Shown here piece by piece: positions 1 through 11,696 of a stretch of 64,000 nucleotides of DNA. Below the pieces are notes generated by a model, which ran no database searches, had not been told where the DNA came from, and saw only the letters and a program-made list of their open reading frames with translations. The position numbers and the translations under genes are program-made. The first letter of the stretch is position 1. Each line of letters begins with the position of its first letter. The DNA comes from Phycomyces nitens (lineage: Eukaryota; Mucoromycota; Mucoromycetes; Mucorales; Phycomycetaceae), in contig JAHRBC010000002.1 of the NCBI GenBank assembly GCA_022702545.1, positions 7,192,001-7,256,000 on the forward strand, given 5' to 3'.

Positions 1-1960
1 AAAGTCTCGACGATATATTCTCCACAATATTCTTTGCCTGTGAATCATACTATGGCAGAAAAATTAACAATGTGTTAATACGAGAAAATCCCAAATTATA
101 GGTATGAATTTGAAGTCGGTAAAGGCTTTGACGATAGATCCTCGTGTGTGATCCCTGATCAAGCAATCAAAAAAGATGAGAATGTACCAAAGATTGATTT
201 CCAAAGGAGCGGAAAGAAAATGTAGAGATTATAAATGATGAATATATAGCGGTTCTAGTTTGAGGAATATATTAATTATATAATTTTGTTGTTATTTGGG
301 AAATGAATATATGGAGATAAGATCAATGTCAGAGAAGAGGTTTGTGATAACGTTTAAGCCGTACTAAGGATCAAAGGCGGTTGAAGCGGGACAAGTTTGA
401 AGTGAAATTCCCTGTAAAAGTTCCATATGGCAAGCATGGTCCCACGCAAAGCTTGACCAGCAGATGCGATACTATCTAGTGCTGATAAGAATATAAAGGT
501 CTGAAAAGCCTTGGAAAGTACAATGGGCAGAGGAATGATATTTAGGAGATTTGACCAGATTCTTATTCACACACAAAAGTTAAAACTATGTGCATAGATA
601 AAGTGAAATTAAGACTTGACCAAGTAATGCTGAACAATATAGAGAGAATAAGATCCAGATGTGGGTATGGCGTGATAAAGGAGAGTATAGAAAGAGAGCA
701 AGAGACCAAAAGAAGACCAATTGAGGTTTTTGAAAGGATGTATTTTTTTTGGGACTGGTACTGAAGCATTGTGAAGAGCAAGCAGGACAATTTGAATGAA
801 TGGAGATATGAGGTTAATACTTACATAGAATCCGTACGTGTAGCCGGGATAGGGTTGATTGTGAACCATTTATAAGTATACAAGTCCAGATCGCAAAATA
901 TTATAAAAAAAGGGAGTTTATTCTAAAAGAATAACGGGGTAAAGGATCAATATTGGATTGTATAGTCTTAGAAATCTTATTAAGCATAAATATATCAAAA
1001 TTATCTTCAAAATTTACCAGGATAGCCAGCAAGGTGAACTAAGGTGAGGATCAATTCTTATGTATGATAGAGATATTATTAGCCAAATTTCAAAATTAAG
1101 TAATACATGCTAAAGTTATTAATGGAGATTATACATTGTAGTCAGTGATAATAACAGAAATGTGGCTAGGCATTGATGTTAAGAAAGAAATACTCCAGAA
1201 AAAGAAGAGACGAAGTAATTGATTGTGGATCGTCAGATTGAAGGAAAGTGGAAAGGCATAATGAAAACAAAGCCGCAAGATTTAAAGATGTCTTAAATGA
1301 GATATTACAGCCAGAATATTCGAAGGGCACATTGTTGCATACTGGAATCTAGAATAGCAAGATTGTCTTTCTATTTGGGTATTCACAAAGTGGCCGGGAA
1401 AATGAGAGGAAATAATCCAAGACAGCAACTTTGTCATACTACGGTTCAATTCTTCTCAAAGAAAGAGGCAGAAGAAGAATAACACTGTCAAGACAGGCAA
1501 AAGGTCAGACAAACCCATGGAGTTCATACTTGTAGCATGGCAATAGAAGAAGAGCGATTGCGAGCTATGGATAGTATAGCTGGTCTCAATTTCTTGGAAA
1601 AATAAGGAAATCATGATAGCTCTGATGAACAATTGAAAATATTCGTAAAAATCCAAGGTATCAAAGAGATGTGTATAATGCTTTACCATCCCAAGCAGTA
1701 ATAGTGTATCCACGGAGGAATTGAATTATTCCAGCAGTGCAAGGTACTTAACTACGCTGAATCAAAGGTAACTACTATGTAGAGTATATACAAGAAGGCG
1801 GTGACAAGACTGAGTGTCTGCGAGGCAATATTGAGATCAAAGAAAGTGATTTCGAGATATCGACAAAAATGTAGATAAAACGAGCAATTAAAGAAAAAAA
1901 GGTAGACCTCTCAAGACTTCGCCTTTTTTATAATTGAAAGATTACATTATTTTTGGTGGT
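1..1960 (-). mobile_element. L3 LINE fossil, 3' portion (copy A)
   Basis: AT-rich, no intact gene. The first 900 bases align with the DNA that follows each P gene (30,541 on, 42,850 on, 50,826 on), including shared blocks around 340-450 and 520-610. In the 42.8-48.5 kb copy that DNA runs into a minus-strand LINE with recognisable reverse transcriptase motifs, so I read this as the 3' end of the same LINE family. A degraded minus-strand reading frame at 1,456-1,713 fits weakly with the post-RT part at 46.2-46.7 kb. The assignment rests on homology between copies, not on protein motifs here. Confidence 0.5.
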
Positions 1961-2566
1961 GAGACGGGCTGTGTTGGTTTATGTAATGAAGTGGTCCAAA
2001 CGGTTAAAAGAAAAAGAGAATAAATATCAATCTCCTCTAACAACTCCTTAGCCCAAGTATTGGCAATCGGCAGATTGTTCTCTTGAGAAAGATGTATAAA
2101 ATAAAAAGAGAGTAAATATCGATCTTCTCTAACAACTCCTTAGCCCAAATATTGGCAATCGGCAGCTTGTTCTCTTGAGAAAGATATATAAAAGAAAAGA
2201 AGTGAAGTGTAAGGATATTGTTTATTGCTTTCATCATTTCGATGTTTATATAGATATTTCGATAATAAATACTATAATATAATTAGTATGATATTACTAA
2301 GCTATTGTTAAAATGTTGGGATAGATCATGTTTCTTTGGATAGTTAATAATGAATAAGATAGATAGGAATAGATAAATATTGTTGGGGTTCTTTGTTACA
2401 ATCCTTATGATTTTCAATTGATTGCTGCGCCAGACGTAGCAATCATGTTCTTCCCAAGGTCATTACTTAACCACTATGTTTACATAATCGATACAGAAAG
2501 ATTTGGGAAGATATGATATGTTTGGGCCAGCCGGAAATATGGAGCTACACACAACGTGTCAGTGGT
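1961..2566. mobile_element. 606-bp insertion present only in copy A, flanked by GTGGT
   Basis: Copy B has the uninterrupted sequence at about 52,784. Here the flank ends in GTGGT (1,956-1,960) and the inserted DNA ends in GTGGT (2,562-2,566), consistent with a 5-bp target-site duplication around a 601-bp element. The ends are GAGACGGGC and ACGTGTCA, with no clear terminal inverted repeat and no TG...CA, so a solo LTR is possible but unproven. No transposase is encoded. A precise deletion in copy B is the alternative, but the direct repeat favours insertion. Confidence 0.75.
2011..2194. repeat. 92-bp tandem duplication inside the insertion
   Basis: Two head-to-tail units begin at 2,011 and 2,103 (AAAAAGAGARTAAATATC) and end near CTTGAGAAAGATRTATAAAA. 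They differ at a handful of positions. They lie inside the 606-bp insertion and have no counterpart elsewhere in the window. Confidence 0.85.
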
Positions 2567-3014
2567 AAGATTATCGGCTCAAACACTTGACTTGTGTAGC
2601 AACAAAGAGCAAACGGAGACCGCCTTTTTATTCTGTTGGTCTTGGCAAAGGTGAGAGAGTGTAAAAGGTGTGCGGTTAAATGTATTACCTTACATGTCTC
2701 TCACATCAAAGCGTGTGTAGCAATACATGAGAATACAAGGAGTAGTAAAACAGTGAGCTGTTAAACTAAGCAATAATCAAAGAAAATACTAAAGAGAGCG
2801 ATACCTAGGGCTTTGTTGGTTTCTTGACAGTTGGAGTTAAAGTTGAACACTAGTGAATTTTGTATTTTCTGCACTCCAGGGTGGTCCGTGCACTGGTTGC
2901 ATAAAATAATCAGTCGGTAAAGTAGGGACACACAAAGGTCTTGGCAGTCACTGGACAAACGGTTTCATCCCAAAGAATCAATAAGAGAAAATAGTCGTGG
3001 CTTTCTCCGCTAAT

Positions 3015-4444
3015 ACCCTGGAACCGCCAGGAACGGAAAAAATCCAATAATCCCTTCACCACACGCAAAACAAGATGATCTTGTTACCAATTCTTCGACC
3101 ACTCCCACTATCCGCCTTAGCCACCGAGATAACGCTAGAAAGGGTATCCATATAGTTGCTCCCAAGTATTCTCCTCCTACTTTGACCCAACGTCGTGTAT
3201 GGCGACGTGGGTCTCATAAACACTCATTTTTCTTTGATCTTTCTGAGGTGAAGATGCCTCTTGTTCCTTTCCTCCAATTGGCAAAAGGCTAGATTGCTGA
3301 AGAAGATGGGGAGGGTATACTCACCCACAAGAATTGTCCAAATACCTTGGTAGAGTTTACGCTGACTTCAGCCGAAGCATTTCAGCGTCTGTTAGACACA
3401 GGTCTGAAAATCAGAGCTGTTTCTCATTATTCATCTGCTAGCTTGACCCCTGATGCTAACATCATAAAAATGCAGCTATTACGTCTTCCCATTGTCTCGG
3501 TAGCCCTTGTTGAACAAGGAGTACGAAAAGCTTTCTAGCCTTTTGGCACTATAGTAGAGTTTGGTATTATATTTCATTGTGGATGGATATCGCATGAAGG
3601 CCATGCGATGTTAGAGTTTCTTAAAGGTGGCACGGATCCGATCTGTCTCACCCACAAGCTGTTGTGGGATGACCAATACCAGTTTTTGGGGACATGGGCA
3701 AAAATGCCTGAATTTTGCCGATACTGTCATGCTGATGATCATCTTATCCATGGTTGTTCAGATCGCCTCAAGATAGAATGTTTCTCTTGTCATAATTTGG
3801 GACATGTGGCTAAAGACTGCCTACGCAACAACACTGACTTGACCCACAAGAAGCCAAGAGGCACCCCAGTAAATGGGAAGTACTCAACAACCCTGAACTC
3901 CGGAACCCTCGTAACCAAACGACAGACTCGATTAGACGATTTTTCCTCACTCCTCGCCACTGACCCTTTTCTTGCAAATCAAGTTGGCAAACTGATTGAC
4001 AAAGCCAATAAACGGGCTATATCATAGCTAAACGGGCCTTTGAGTGATGCTGGTGCCAAAGACTCTGACGAATCACGCCGCCAGGATGTGCTGTTAGATA
4101 ATAGAATTGGAACACAAGAACAATACAGTGCCAACGAACAGGAAGATGATACAGAAATGGGATCATCTTCCTCTGAAGATGAGAGGGGGCATTACAACAA
4201 CTTTGATGGCAACATGCCTTCCCACAGCAATGCTTATGATGCCGATAATGACCAGACAATTGTGCCTGATGAGATATAGTCTCACGGAGTCACTCCGGAG
4301 ATTCTAATCCCAACACAGACTACGTCAAAACCTACGTCCATCACACAAACCAAACACCACATGAACCCCACTGATGCCTCCTTCAAGTCGACCTACACCA
4401 CAAAGTCTGGTCGTACGGTCAAACCCCCTAATAGATACTTATGA
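3015..4444 (+). pseudogene. L1 ORF1 (gag-like, zinc knuckle), copy A
   Basis: One reading frame is open from about 3,015 to the TGA at 4,442-4,444, except for four in-frame stops (3,290 region, 3,536-3,538, 4,025-4,027, 4,277-4,279). The middle part (3,608-4,027) holds a Cys/His array: CRYCHADDHLIHGC followed by CFSCHNLGHVAKDC, the second a standard C-X2-C-X4-H-X4-C knuckle. The tail is acidic and Ser-rich and ends in a basic GRTVKPPNRY motif. LINE ORF1 proteins of this type bind the element RNA. No convincing in-frame ATG is visible at the 5' end, so the start is uncertain. Confidence 0.85.
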
Positions 4445-4470
4445 ATAGAGTATACCACTACGATATTCAA

Positions 4471-5110
4471 TTTGGATCCCTCAATTGTAGGGGTCTAACC
4501 AAAGTGAATGACATGAACGAACGACGAGTTTTTATTAGATTTCTAAGGATGCAATCCCTTTAACTACTTGCTCTTCAAGAAACACACGCCTCTCCCGGCT
4601 TACAAGGTACCCTCTACATGGAATTCCAAGCTTCTCATAGCCTCCGGTCTGCCCACTGCGGATTGGTTTCTCTCTCTACCAACCACTCCCCCCTCAACTG
4701 ACGAGTTCTTTCGGCTTTTGTCACTCATGCTGACAACAAGTTTGAACCCTTTGAAGTCTTGTTCCTTTACGCTACTGCTCAACCTTCCCCTCAATATACC
4801 TTTTTCAACAGACTTACATCACTTTCCTCCTTCCAGAATCTTGCTTCTTTACCTCGACTTGTGATAGCTGGGGACTGCAATTACTCGACTAACCCCAATG
4901 GACCACAGCCACGAGTTCCTACCTCCTGGCTTTCTCTACTGTCTACAAACTTTACAGATTGTCATGCTTCCCCAACACGCGTTCGTGCCCAACTTTCCGT
5001 AGGGGAACTACAACTTCGACCATAGACTATATTTTTGCCTCCAATGACATTGCTCGCTCGACACATTCTGCCCAAGTAGACGTTATCAACGGCAAATGGA
5101 CTGACCATAC
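4471..5110 (+). pseudogene. L1 ORF2, APE endonuclease domain, copy A
   Basis: The frame begins just after ORF1 with SLNCRGLT, then LLALQETH (first catalytic Asn and the QE motif of apurinic endonucleases), later IAGDCNYS (GDFN-type motif) and, after a one-base frameshift near 5,000, TIDYIFAS and TDHT, matching the C-terminal DYI and SDH motifs. Stops lie at the end of the QSL motif (about 4,559-4,561), near 4,698, and at about 5,112. The endonuclease nicks target DNA for target-primed reverse transcription; this copy cannot make a full-length enzyme. Confidence 0.85.
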
Positions 5111-7508
5111 ATAGCTTTCAACACATATCTCTCTTTCCTCACCTCCCAAAGTCCGTGGTATCTGGCGAGCTAACCCTTTCCTAGCACGCAATCCTGTCGT
5201 TTGCGAGCTGTTGAACGAACCCTTGACTGCCTTGGGTCACACCCTAGCCACCATGTCCTCTCCTCAAGAACGCTGGGAACGAGCTAAACTAGAAGTCCAG
5301 ACTGTAGCTCAAAAATTTAGCAAGAAGGTTGCTGCCCTGCGTGCAGGGCGAATATGGCGAGAACAAGGCGAGCGTTCAGCAGGGTACCTTAAGCGAACCA
5401 TCACAACACGGCAAGCCAAACGGTCAATGCCTACTCTTCAGCATCCCAATTCTAGTGAACTATGCCTGACCTCCTCAACGATGACATTGGCGGCCTCGGC
5501 TTTCTATAGGCACATCTATAGTGCTGATCCTGTTGATGCTCAAGCTACAGAAACTCTCCTTGCCTCGATTCCAGAGGACTGTCACCTTGACAGCGACACA
5601 GCTACGTCCCCAGTTCCTGACATCACTTTGGATGAAATTTTGGATGGTATCTCCCGCTCTCCTCACAAGAGTAGCCCTGGTTTAGATGGCCTCCCGAACG
5701 AGATTCTTCGGCTGGTGCTCGCCCACCCAGACATGTCAAATACAGTTGTACAGATGTACAATGATGCTCTCTCGTGTGCAGTTTTTCCTCCTAGTTGGAA
5801 GACTACTTGTATGACACTCCTTCCAAAGAAAGATAACCTATCTTCACTTACCAACTGGCGACCCATTTCATTGATTAATACGGATGCTAAAGTGTCCATT
5901 CGCCTAATCAATACATGGATGGTTTATGCCTCTCAGCCTCTCATCAACACCTTCCAAACAGGTTTCCTCCATGGCCGGTTCACTGATGACAATGGCTTAC
6001 TGACAGGGTTGATCATGGATGACGCCACTCGCACCAAATCTCGGGCCATTGGGCTACTACTCGACCAGGAAAAAGCCTACGACCGGGTACACTCCGCAAA
6101 CCTAGGGTCTGTTCTCCGTCATTTTGGCTTTCCAGACACTCTTGTTACTTCACTTTTGGGCCTCTTCTTTGGCACTGCCATTAATGTGAATATCAATGGG
6201 TTCCTGTCAGACCCTGTTCCGCACCACCGGGGCTTACGCCAAGGTGACCCTCTATAACCAGTGCGTTTCAACCTAGCGTTCGAGGCTTTCCTTCGATCTT
6301 TGTTGCAGGATACCTCATTCCAAGGGTACTCTTTTGGCGGCTCCCCTTCCTCTTCTTTGCAACTTATCCCCCCTTCAGTCAAGCTTATAGTATATACAGA
6401 TGATGCTTTAGTATTTGTCGCTAATGCACATGATCTTGACTGCCTCTACCACTGGCTCAATACGTATACCAAGGCGTACAATGCCAAGATAAACTTCTCA
6501 AAGACCACAACCTTCTCTCTATCAGGTGCACCACTGCCAGAATAGTCCAATCCTCTAGCACAGCACCAAATTGTAGATCGGTGAGATCGTTCCTCCAGCG
6601 CGCCAGTCATCTACCTTGGCTTCCAGTTGGCCCTATCCTCGAACCAACACCGCCTCTTTCAAGCCAACTTGTTGGCCAAGATTAAAGCTGCTTGTCATAT
6701 CCACTCTCAGTGGTCACTCTCGGTTCTCAGTCAAGCCACCATTCTCAACACATTGATTCTGTCTACCCTTTGGCACGTTCTACGAGTCACTCCTCTTCCC
6801 TCGGATTTCCTTTGACAAGTACGCTCTTGTGGATACCAGTTTCTCATGCACCGCATGTTTCCCCCAATCAAGTATGACTATCTGGTAGCTCCCAAAGCAG
6901 TTGGGGGTCTTGGAATCTTGTACCCACAACGACATCAGCTTGCTCTGCAACTACGCTGGATTCCGCCACTCGTAGGTGGTGATCCTCCTTCCTTTGTCTT
7001 GCCGTACATTAGTTACGTTATCTGTAACCTTGATAATACTATAGATCCGCTGTTACCTTTACTTTACCCTTCTCTCCGACACCAATCTTTCAATACAGGT
7101 ATAAATCCACTAGGCTTGCTCATGAAATTGTTTGATCTCCTTCCACGTACTCCTCCAACTCGTCCACTCTCTGCAGCTACGTCCCCGAGACTTCCTCTCT
7201 CCTCTACCTGGGAACCCACCATTCAAGGATTTCATCCGTCTAAAGGACATCGCCATGTCTTGATATCAGATGCATTCATCTATGATGATGGCATTGGCTA
7301 CCTCCGTCATCGTCCCCCTTCAGAAGTTATGCGTTTCCGGAACCACGTTTCTCGCTTTCGGAAATCACACCACCAAGACCTACTTCTCTTGACTGGGTCA
7401 CTAGCTCTCAACTGTCTTCCTGCCACCTCCTCTCTTTCGGCACAAGAATTGGGTGTATTTGATCTCTCTCCGATCTTCAGTCCAAATAGAAGTTCTTCTG
7501 GCCCATAA
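5013..7508 (+). pseudogene. L1 ORF2, reverse transcriptase domain, copy A
   Basis: One frame runs across this span with five stops. The longest open part (5,211-6,257) contains SSPGLDGLPNEIL, LTNWRPISLIN, FQTGFLHGR, LLLDQEKAYDRV and GLRQGDPL, the RT blocks 1-5 of LINEs. A TAA (6,255-6,257) follows GDPL directly. The catalytic motif YTDDALVF (about 6,398-6,421) is intact in this copy. Downstream parts (VIYLGFQL, GGLGILYPQRHQ, VLISDAFIYDDG) are the conserved post-RT region. Stops lie at 6,543-6,545, about 6,582 and 6,813-6,815. Confidence 0.9.
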
Positions 7509-7950
7509 ACATCCATCACTCTACCCGGAATATCCGGTTCCGTTTTCTTCACGATAAGCTCTCATCTAGCCAGCGCCTAAACCAGATCCTCCCAGTCGTT
7601 TTTCCTTCTTCACTATGCCGTGTATGCCAGCTCTCAACTGATACCGATGTGCACTTTCTTTACCTCTGTCTACAAAAGTAGTTTGTTTGGATAGTGATCT
7701 GGTAAAGTTTTTTTTTGGGAATGAACCTCATCCTGCTGACGTGGAACGTGCCCTCCACACCTTCTCATTCCCCCGCATTGTCTTGACTTCCTCCCTTTGT
7801 CCCGAACAGGTGATGTCTGGCATCTTGCTTGCCATCTGGAGAAGTTATTGGCAACGGAAAGTAGATGAAGTCCCATTTTCGGCCATGTCCACAATCTCTG
7901 GAGCGATTAAGCTGATCCTGGTGTTTGTTTCCGAAAGGACAAATTGACCA
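7509..7950 (+). pseudogene. L1 ORF2 C-terminal zinc-finger-like end, copy A
   Basis: After the stop at 7,506-7,508 the coding signal continues in other frames. CRVCQLSTDTDVHFLYLC (about 7,615-7,670) fits the C-X2-C...H...C cluster found after the reverse transcriptase of many LINEs (zf-RVT type). At least one frameshift and several stops separate it from the RT frame. It is supported mainly by its place in the element and by the matching cluster in the L2 element at 14.8 kb. Confidence 0.6.
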
Positions 7951-8159
7951 TGGATCCCTTTTTCTGCTCTTTTGCTCAATTTTTTTGTACTCTTTATTTC
8001 TGTCTCCGCTCTTATTTCCTCAAGATGCTTCTTGGATTTTGATTTACTTTATTTCTATTATTCCAAAAAACTGTGTACACCACTCAACGTGGCGAGTAAG
8101 CAATAAGTAAGCAATAAAAATGTGAACCCGCCTCCACCTACAAAAAAGAAGAAAAAGAT

Positions 8160-9040
8160 AGTACATTTGGTCATCTCAATCGGCAAAGAGATGAAGGATC
8201 ACAAGCATAACTATTTTTGAAATGAGCTGTTGTGGTAGACGTCAAGATGTTTTTTGTGGAAATGAGCGATGATCCATCAGACCCAAGACCTAATGACATG
8301 AGCCGTTGTCGTATTTATTGCATTACATACTGTTGCTACTAATTGACCTTGGTTGTATCTGACAGTATGTTTATGACACTAATAAGGTTTAAGACGATCT
8401 TGCAGAGAGATCCAGGCTTCAGATAGCCAAGTATGCGAGATTATATGGTATAGTCCATAGTCTCCAAAGTAAATATAATAAAGTGCTTTTAAGATTAAAG
8501 TGCTTATTTGTTCTATCATTCAATATAACAGTAACGTTAGACTGATTGATTTTAATTAGCAAGGCCAAGAATAAGCTATTACTTTATATTCATAATTAAT
8601 ATTGTCTTGATCATATATACGAGCGTAGTAGGTCTGCCAATTGTCGTACTTTTTGCATCAGTGTCTTCATTGTGTCTATTTGCCTGTAATACATGCTTTT
8701 CAAACTAAAATTTAGTTTTTGACAAACAATTCAACTAATGAGTGCAAATTAAGCCGTATGTCATGTATTAAAATATGGCTATAAGCCCATACAAAATAAA
8801 GGTTGCTTGTCATATTTTAATCAATTTCCTTTGGCTTCATTACAGCGTCAAATGCGATAAATACTCTCTGAACCATACATTATATTTATATACCCTCAGA
8901 TGAAAGAATGCTTGGACCTGCTAGAATAATTTTCTAAGAAAAGAAAGACTTACATTTATTCAGCATACAGCCTCTCAACAGTGATGGTAATTAGAGGATT
9001 TAAACTTGAAACATAAAAAGATATACATATCAAGTATTCA
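8160..9040. other. Spacer, no recognised gene
   Basis: AT-rich DNA between the L1 tail and a Tc1-like remnant. The only suggestive reading frame starts at about 8,233 (DPSDPRPNDM motif). It is cut by TAA here but stays open for 64 codons in copy B (58,453-58,647). I do not recognise it and do not call it a gene. A short perfect palindrome-like stretch around AAACTAAAATTTAGTTTT lies near 8,702. Confidence 0.5.
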
Positions 9041-9049
9041 TTTAATAAA

Positions 9050-9900
9050 AAATAAAATAAAAATAAAAACTAATATTTAGTATGACTGCCTTTAGCATCA
9101 ATTACTGCCCGGAAACGACTCCATATACTCCCACTAAACGTGAAGCAAGTTCATTGCCCAGTATATTCCATTGTCGTTGTATTGCAACCTTCAAATTGGT
9201 CACATTTTGAATACTGGCCCTTACTTCACTCATCTTTACGTCGAGAGCCCATCAAATGTGCTCAATAGGATTTAGATCAGGATTTTGAGCAGGCCAGTAC
9301 TCAAAGCCCTCGATTGCATGGCCCTTTTTCCACCACTTTGCATAGGAGTCAGTATGGCAGCTGGCGCCGTCTTCTTGGAGTATAAACTCTCTATCATGTT
9401 CCTCTGACAGATTTTTGATCCGGGGAAGGAAGTTCTGAGCCAAAGTGTTGGAATATTCGTCTTGGTTTACATTGCCTTTAACAAAGACCAAATGGCCAAA
9501 ACTACCTGCCTAGAAAACAGCTCTATATCATAGCACTACCCTTGCCCCCACTTTGTCAATGGTACAATATGTCCTTTTTGGTACCTTTCTTCAACTCGTC
9601 CGATCACTTGAACACCGCTATAATTCCCCTCGACTGTAAATCGTTACTTATCAAACCAAACTACACGCTTCCATTAATCATCTGTCCAATTTACATGAGC
9701 CTTGGCCTATTACAGTCTTCTTTGCTTGTGTCTTTCGGCCAAACCCAAGGTTTTTGAGACAAATGATTACTGTTGCTTTACAGACAATAATCTCCCTCTC
9801 CTGCAATGCAAGTATCAGCTGATTATAATTGGCAAATGGATTTTTTTGTACATATTGCACAAGGCGTCTTTCTGTCCTCTCGTCAAGTATTTTTGGCTGT
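9050..9900 (-). mobile_element. Tc1-like transposase remnant, copy A
   Basis: Minus-strand fragments in order from 9,900 down: the helix-turn-helix tail (KNPFANYNQLILALQERE), then FILQEDGASCHTDSYAKWW with the second catalytic Asp and NPDLNPIEHI with the catalytic Glu (9,252-9,491). The next codon is TGA where relatives have the Trp codon TGG. The first-Asp region is too damaged to read. There are several frameshifts, and I found no clear terminal repeats. It is an inactive member of the DDE superfamily that inserts at TA dinucleotides. Confidence 0.8.
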
Positions 9901-10559
9901 CCAGAATGATGTTTTCATGTTGGTGTCGATTAGTAAAAAGAAGAGAAAATAATATTTTTATTTTTCAAAGAAACCATTATTTTTTTAGGATTTTTGTGAG
10001 AGGTCCAAACATTTTTGTGTCCAAGTTTATTTTAACCCCACCTTCAGCTTTCCGACATATATTCTGCAATATTTTGCTTAAACCTACCTTTCAATCCTTT
10101 GCCTGACTACCCAGTCCACCCCAGTCAAATTCTCAGTAGAATTGTACTCTCTATATGACAATCACATTGGAAACTAATATTTGTTGATACACCCTTTGTT
10201 CTCTCTTTGATCCTTCTTCAGATAGATTCGCTCATTGCACAACTGTCTTTTAAACATATTTAACATGGATATTCCCAGACTTTCTCTTTCTCTGTCAATT
10301 TTTACACAAAAAAGATAATGTTCCTCTTTGTGATACGTAATAAATAACAGGACTTTGTTCCTTCTGTAATATTGGGGGAATAGGCGGATATTTGGATACG
10401 GTACGATTTGAACGAGGTGTTCTTCAGTGTGGAAGAGAAGCTACACGCATGGGTATGAGAGGGGAGTGGGTATGAGGCAAAAAGCGATAGCTACTGGGAA
10501 AAAGCAAAAGATTGTAATCAAAAGGGTTCTCTATACGGCACAGACAACACTAGAATACT

Positions 10560-11462
10560 AGAACGACTTATGTCCTCTACAAAAAATACAAAATTATGTG
10601 GGAAGAGAGCTGTTTTATTCATTTTACTGTTTAAAACTAGTGGTTTTATAACAATATATGCTAAAGTATGTATTTGTTTTGTGCTTATCTTGACATTTGC
10701 TTCTCATACTGCCAACTAAACTTCTTGTACACTCTAAGCTTGGTTTCTCTTATTCTTCTTGCAAGACACTCTTCAAATAATCAAGAGATTTGATTGCGGC
10801 TCTTCTCTTGCTTACAAGCATCTCTAGGCCAACCCACAAGTACTCAATGGGGTCCAATCATTTTACTCTAGGCAGAGATGCGACTCGTATGACCATATCA
10901 TATCTCTCCATTGATTATCAGACCAATTTACTCTTTTCAAAGCCTAAAGAAGTCTGGACTTTTTGTGTTTATCTGTCAGTCTAGGTTTATATGCTGCAAT
11001 AAAAAACTGGAAATCTAAGCACTGGACAGAGACGATTAACGTTTTCTTTGCATACATTAATCTCTATGCTGTCTAATGACACATTGGGCTGATTATAGGA
11101 TACACATGGATCCTTTTAAATAACTATTTCCAGATGTCTATCTACGCTGTCGTCTATTTTTCTCTTTGCTCCAGGTTGTTTTTTAAAGGGCAATCAAAAG
11201 TCTTGTGTAATTGACAATTATTTCCACAATAGACCTCGGTATCTCGACCATGTTTGCAATCTGCTGGAGAGAATGCTTTGCTTTGTAAAGAAGGTATAAG
11301 CCCCAGTAGTTTCTATCTTTACGGTTTTTAAATCGTCCACGTATATTATTTTCTGGTTCTCTAGATGCCATGTTCATTTGATTAATAGACTGATTGAGAG
11401 AGAGAAAAGGTATAATAGTTTGAGATTTATATCAAATGTATGTAAATTAACTGCCTGCGGCT
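10560..11462 (-). mobile_element. Deleted copy of the T2 Tc1-like element, copy A
   Basis: The right end (about 11,436-11,462) matches the 5' terminal repeat of the 27.1-kb element (core TGTATGTAAATYAACTGCC read on the plus strand). The N-terminal helix-turn-helix (RNYWGLYLLYKAKHSLQQI, VEIPRS) lies at 11,183-11,377. The C-terminus (PIEYLW, LEMLVSKRRAAIKSL) lies near 10,750-10,860, and the 3' flank matches 28,330-28,400. The catalytic centre is missing: about 0.9 kb remains of the 1.35-kb element. Small frameshifts and a stop are also present. Confidence 0.8.
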
Positions 11463-11696
11463 ATATAAAGGCTTCAAAATTTGAAAGAGAAAGAGAAAGA
11501 AAAAGCCAAAATGGTAAAAAGGTCTTGGTGTACTTTGTAAGCTAGATTCGAATTTAGTTTGTAGAACAAGAAATATAAGTATTAGTCTTGAGCCAAGGTA
11601 GAACACAATCATTGCTAGTTCTAGGACACAGCGTCTTGTTTACTAGGCAATGGCTTCCTTCTCTATCATACACAATCCACTTGGCCAAGGCACACA

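Larger units (their letters stand above)
2567..8160 (+). mobile_element. L1 family non-LTR retrotransposon (LINE), copy A, inactive
   Basis: About 5.6 kb with the classic LINE order: 5' region (2,567-3,010, no supported gene), ORF1 with a CCHC knuckle, ORF2 with APE endonuclease, reverse transcriptase and a C-terminal zinc-finger-like cluster, then an AATAAA signal (about 8,112) and an A-rich tail ending near 8,160. Every domain is present, but both ORFs carry in-frame stops and ORF2 has at least one frameshift. The element is dead. Nearly all inactivating stops are shared with copy B. Confidence 0.9.

Noticed and set aside
1961..2566. Solo LTR
   Set aside because: A 5-bp direct repeat is present, but the ends are not TG...CA and no matching internal retroelement is in the window. 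Kept as an unidentified insertion.
6255..6257. Programmed readthrough at the TAA after GDPL in L1
   Set aside because: Several further stops and a frameshift occur in the same ORF, so simple decay is the better explanation.
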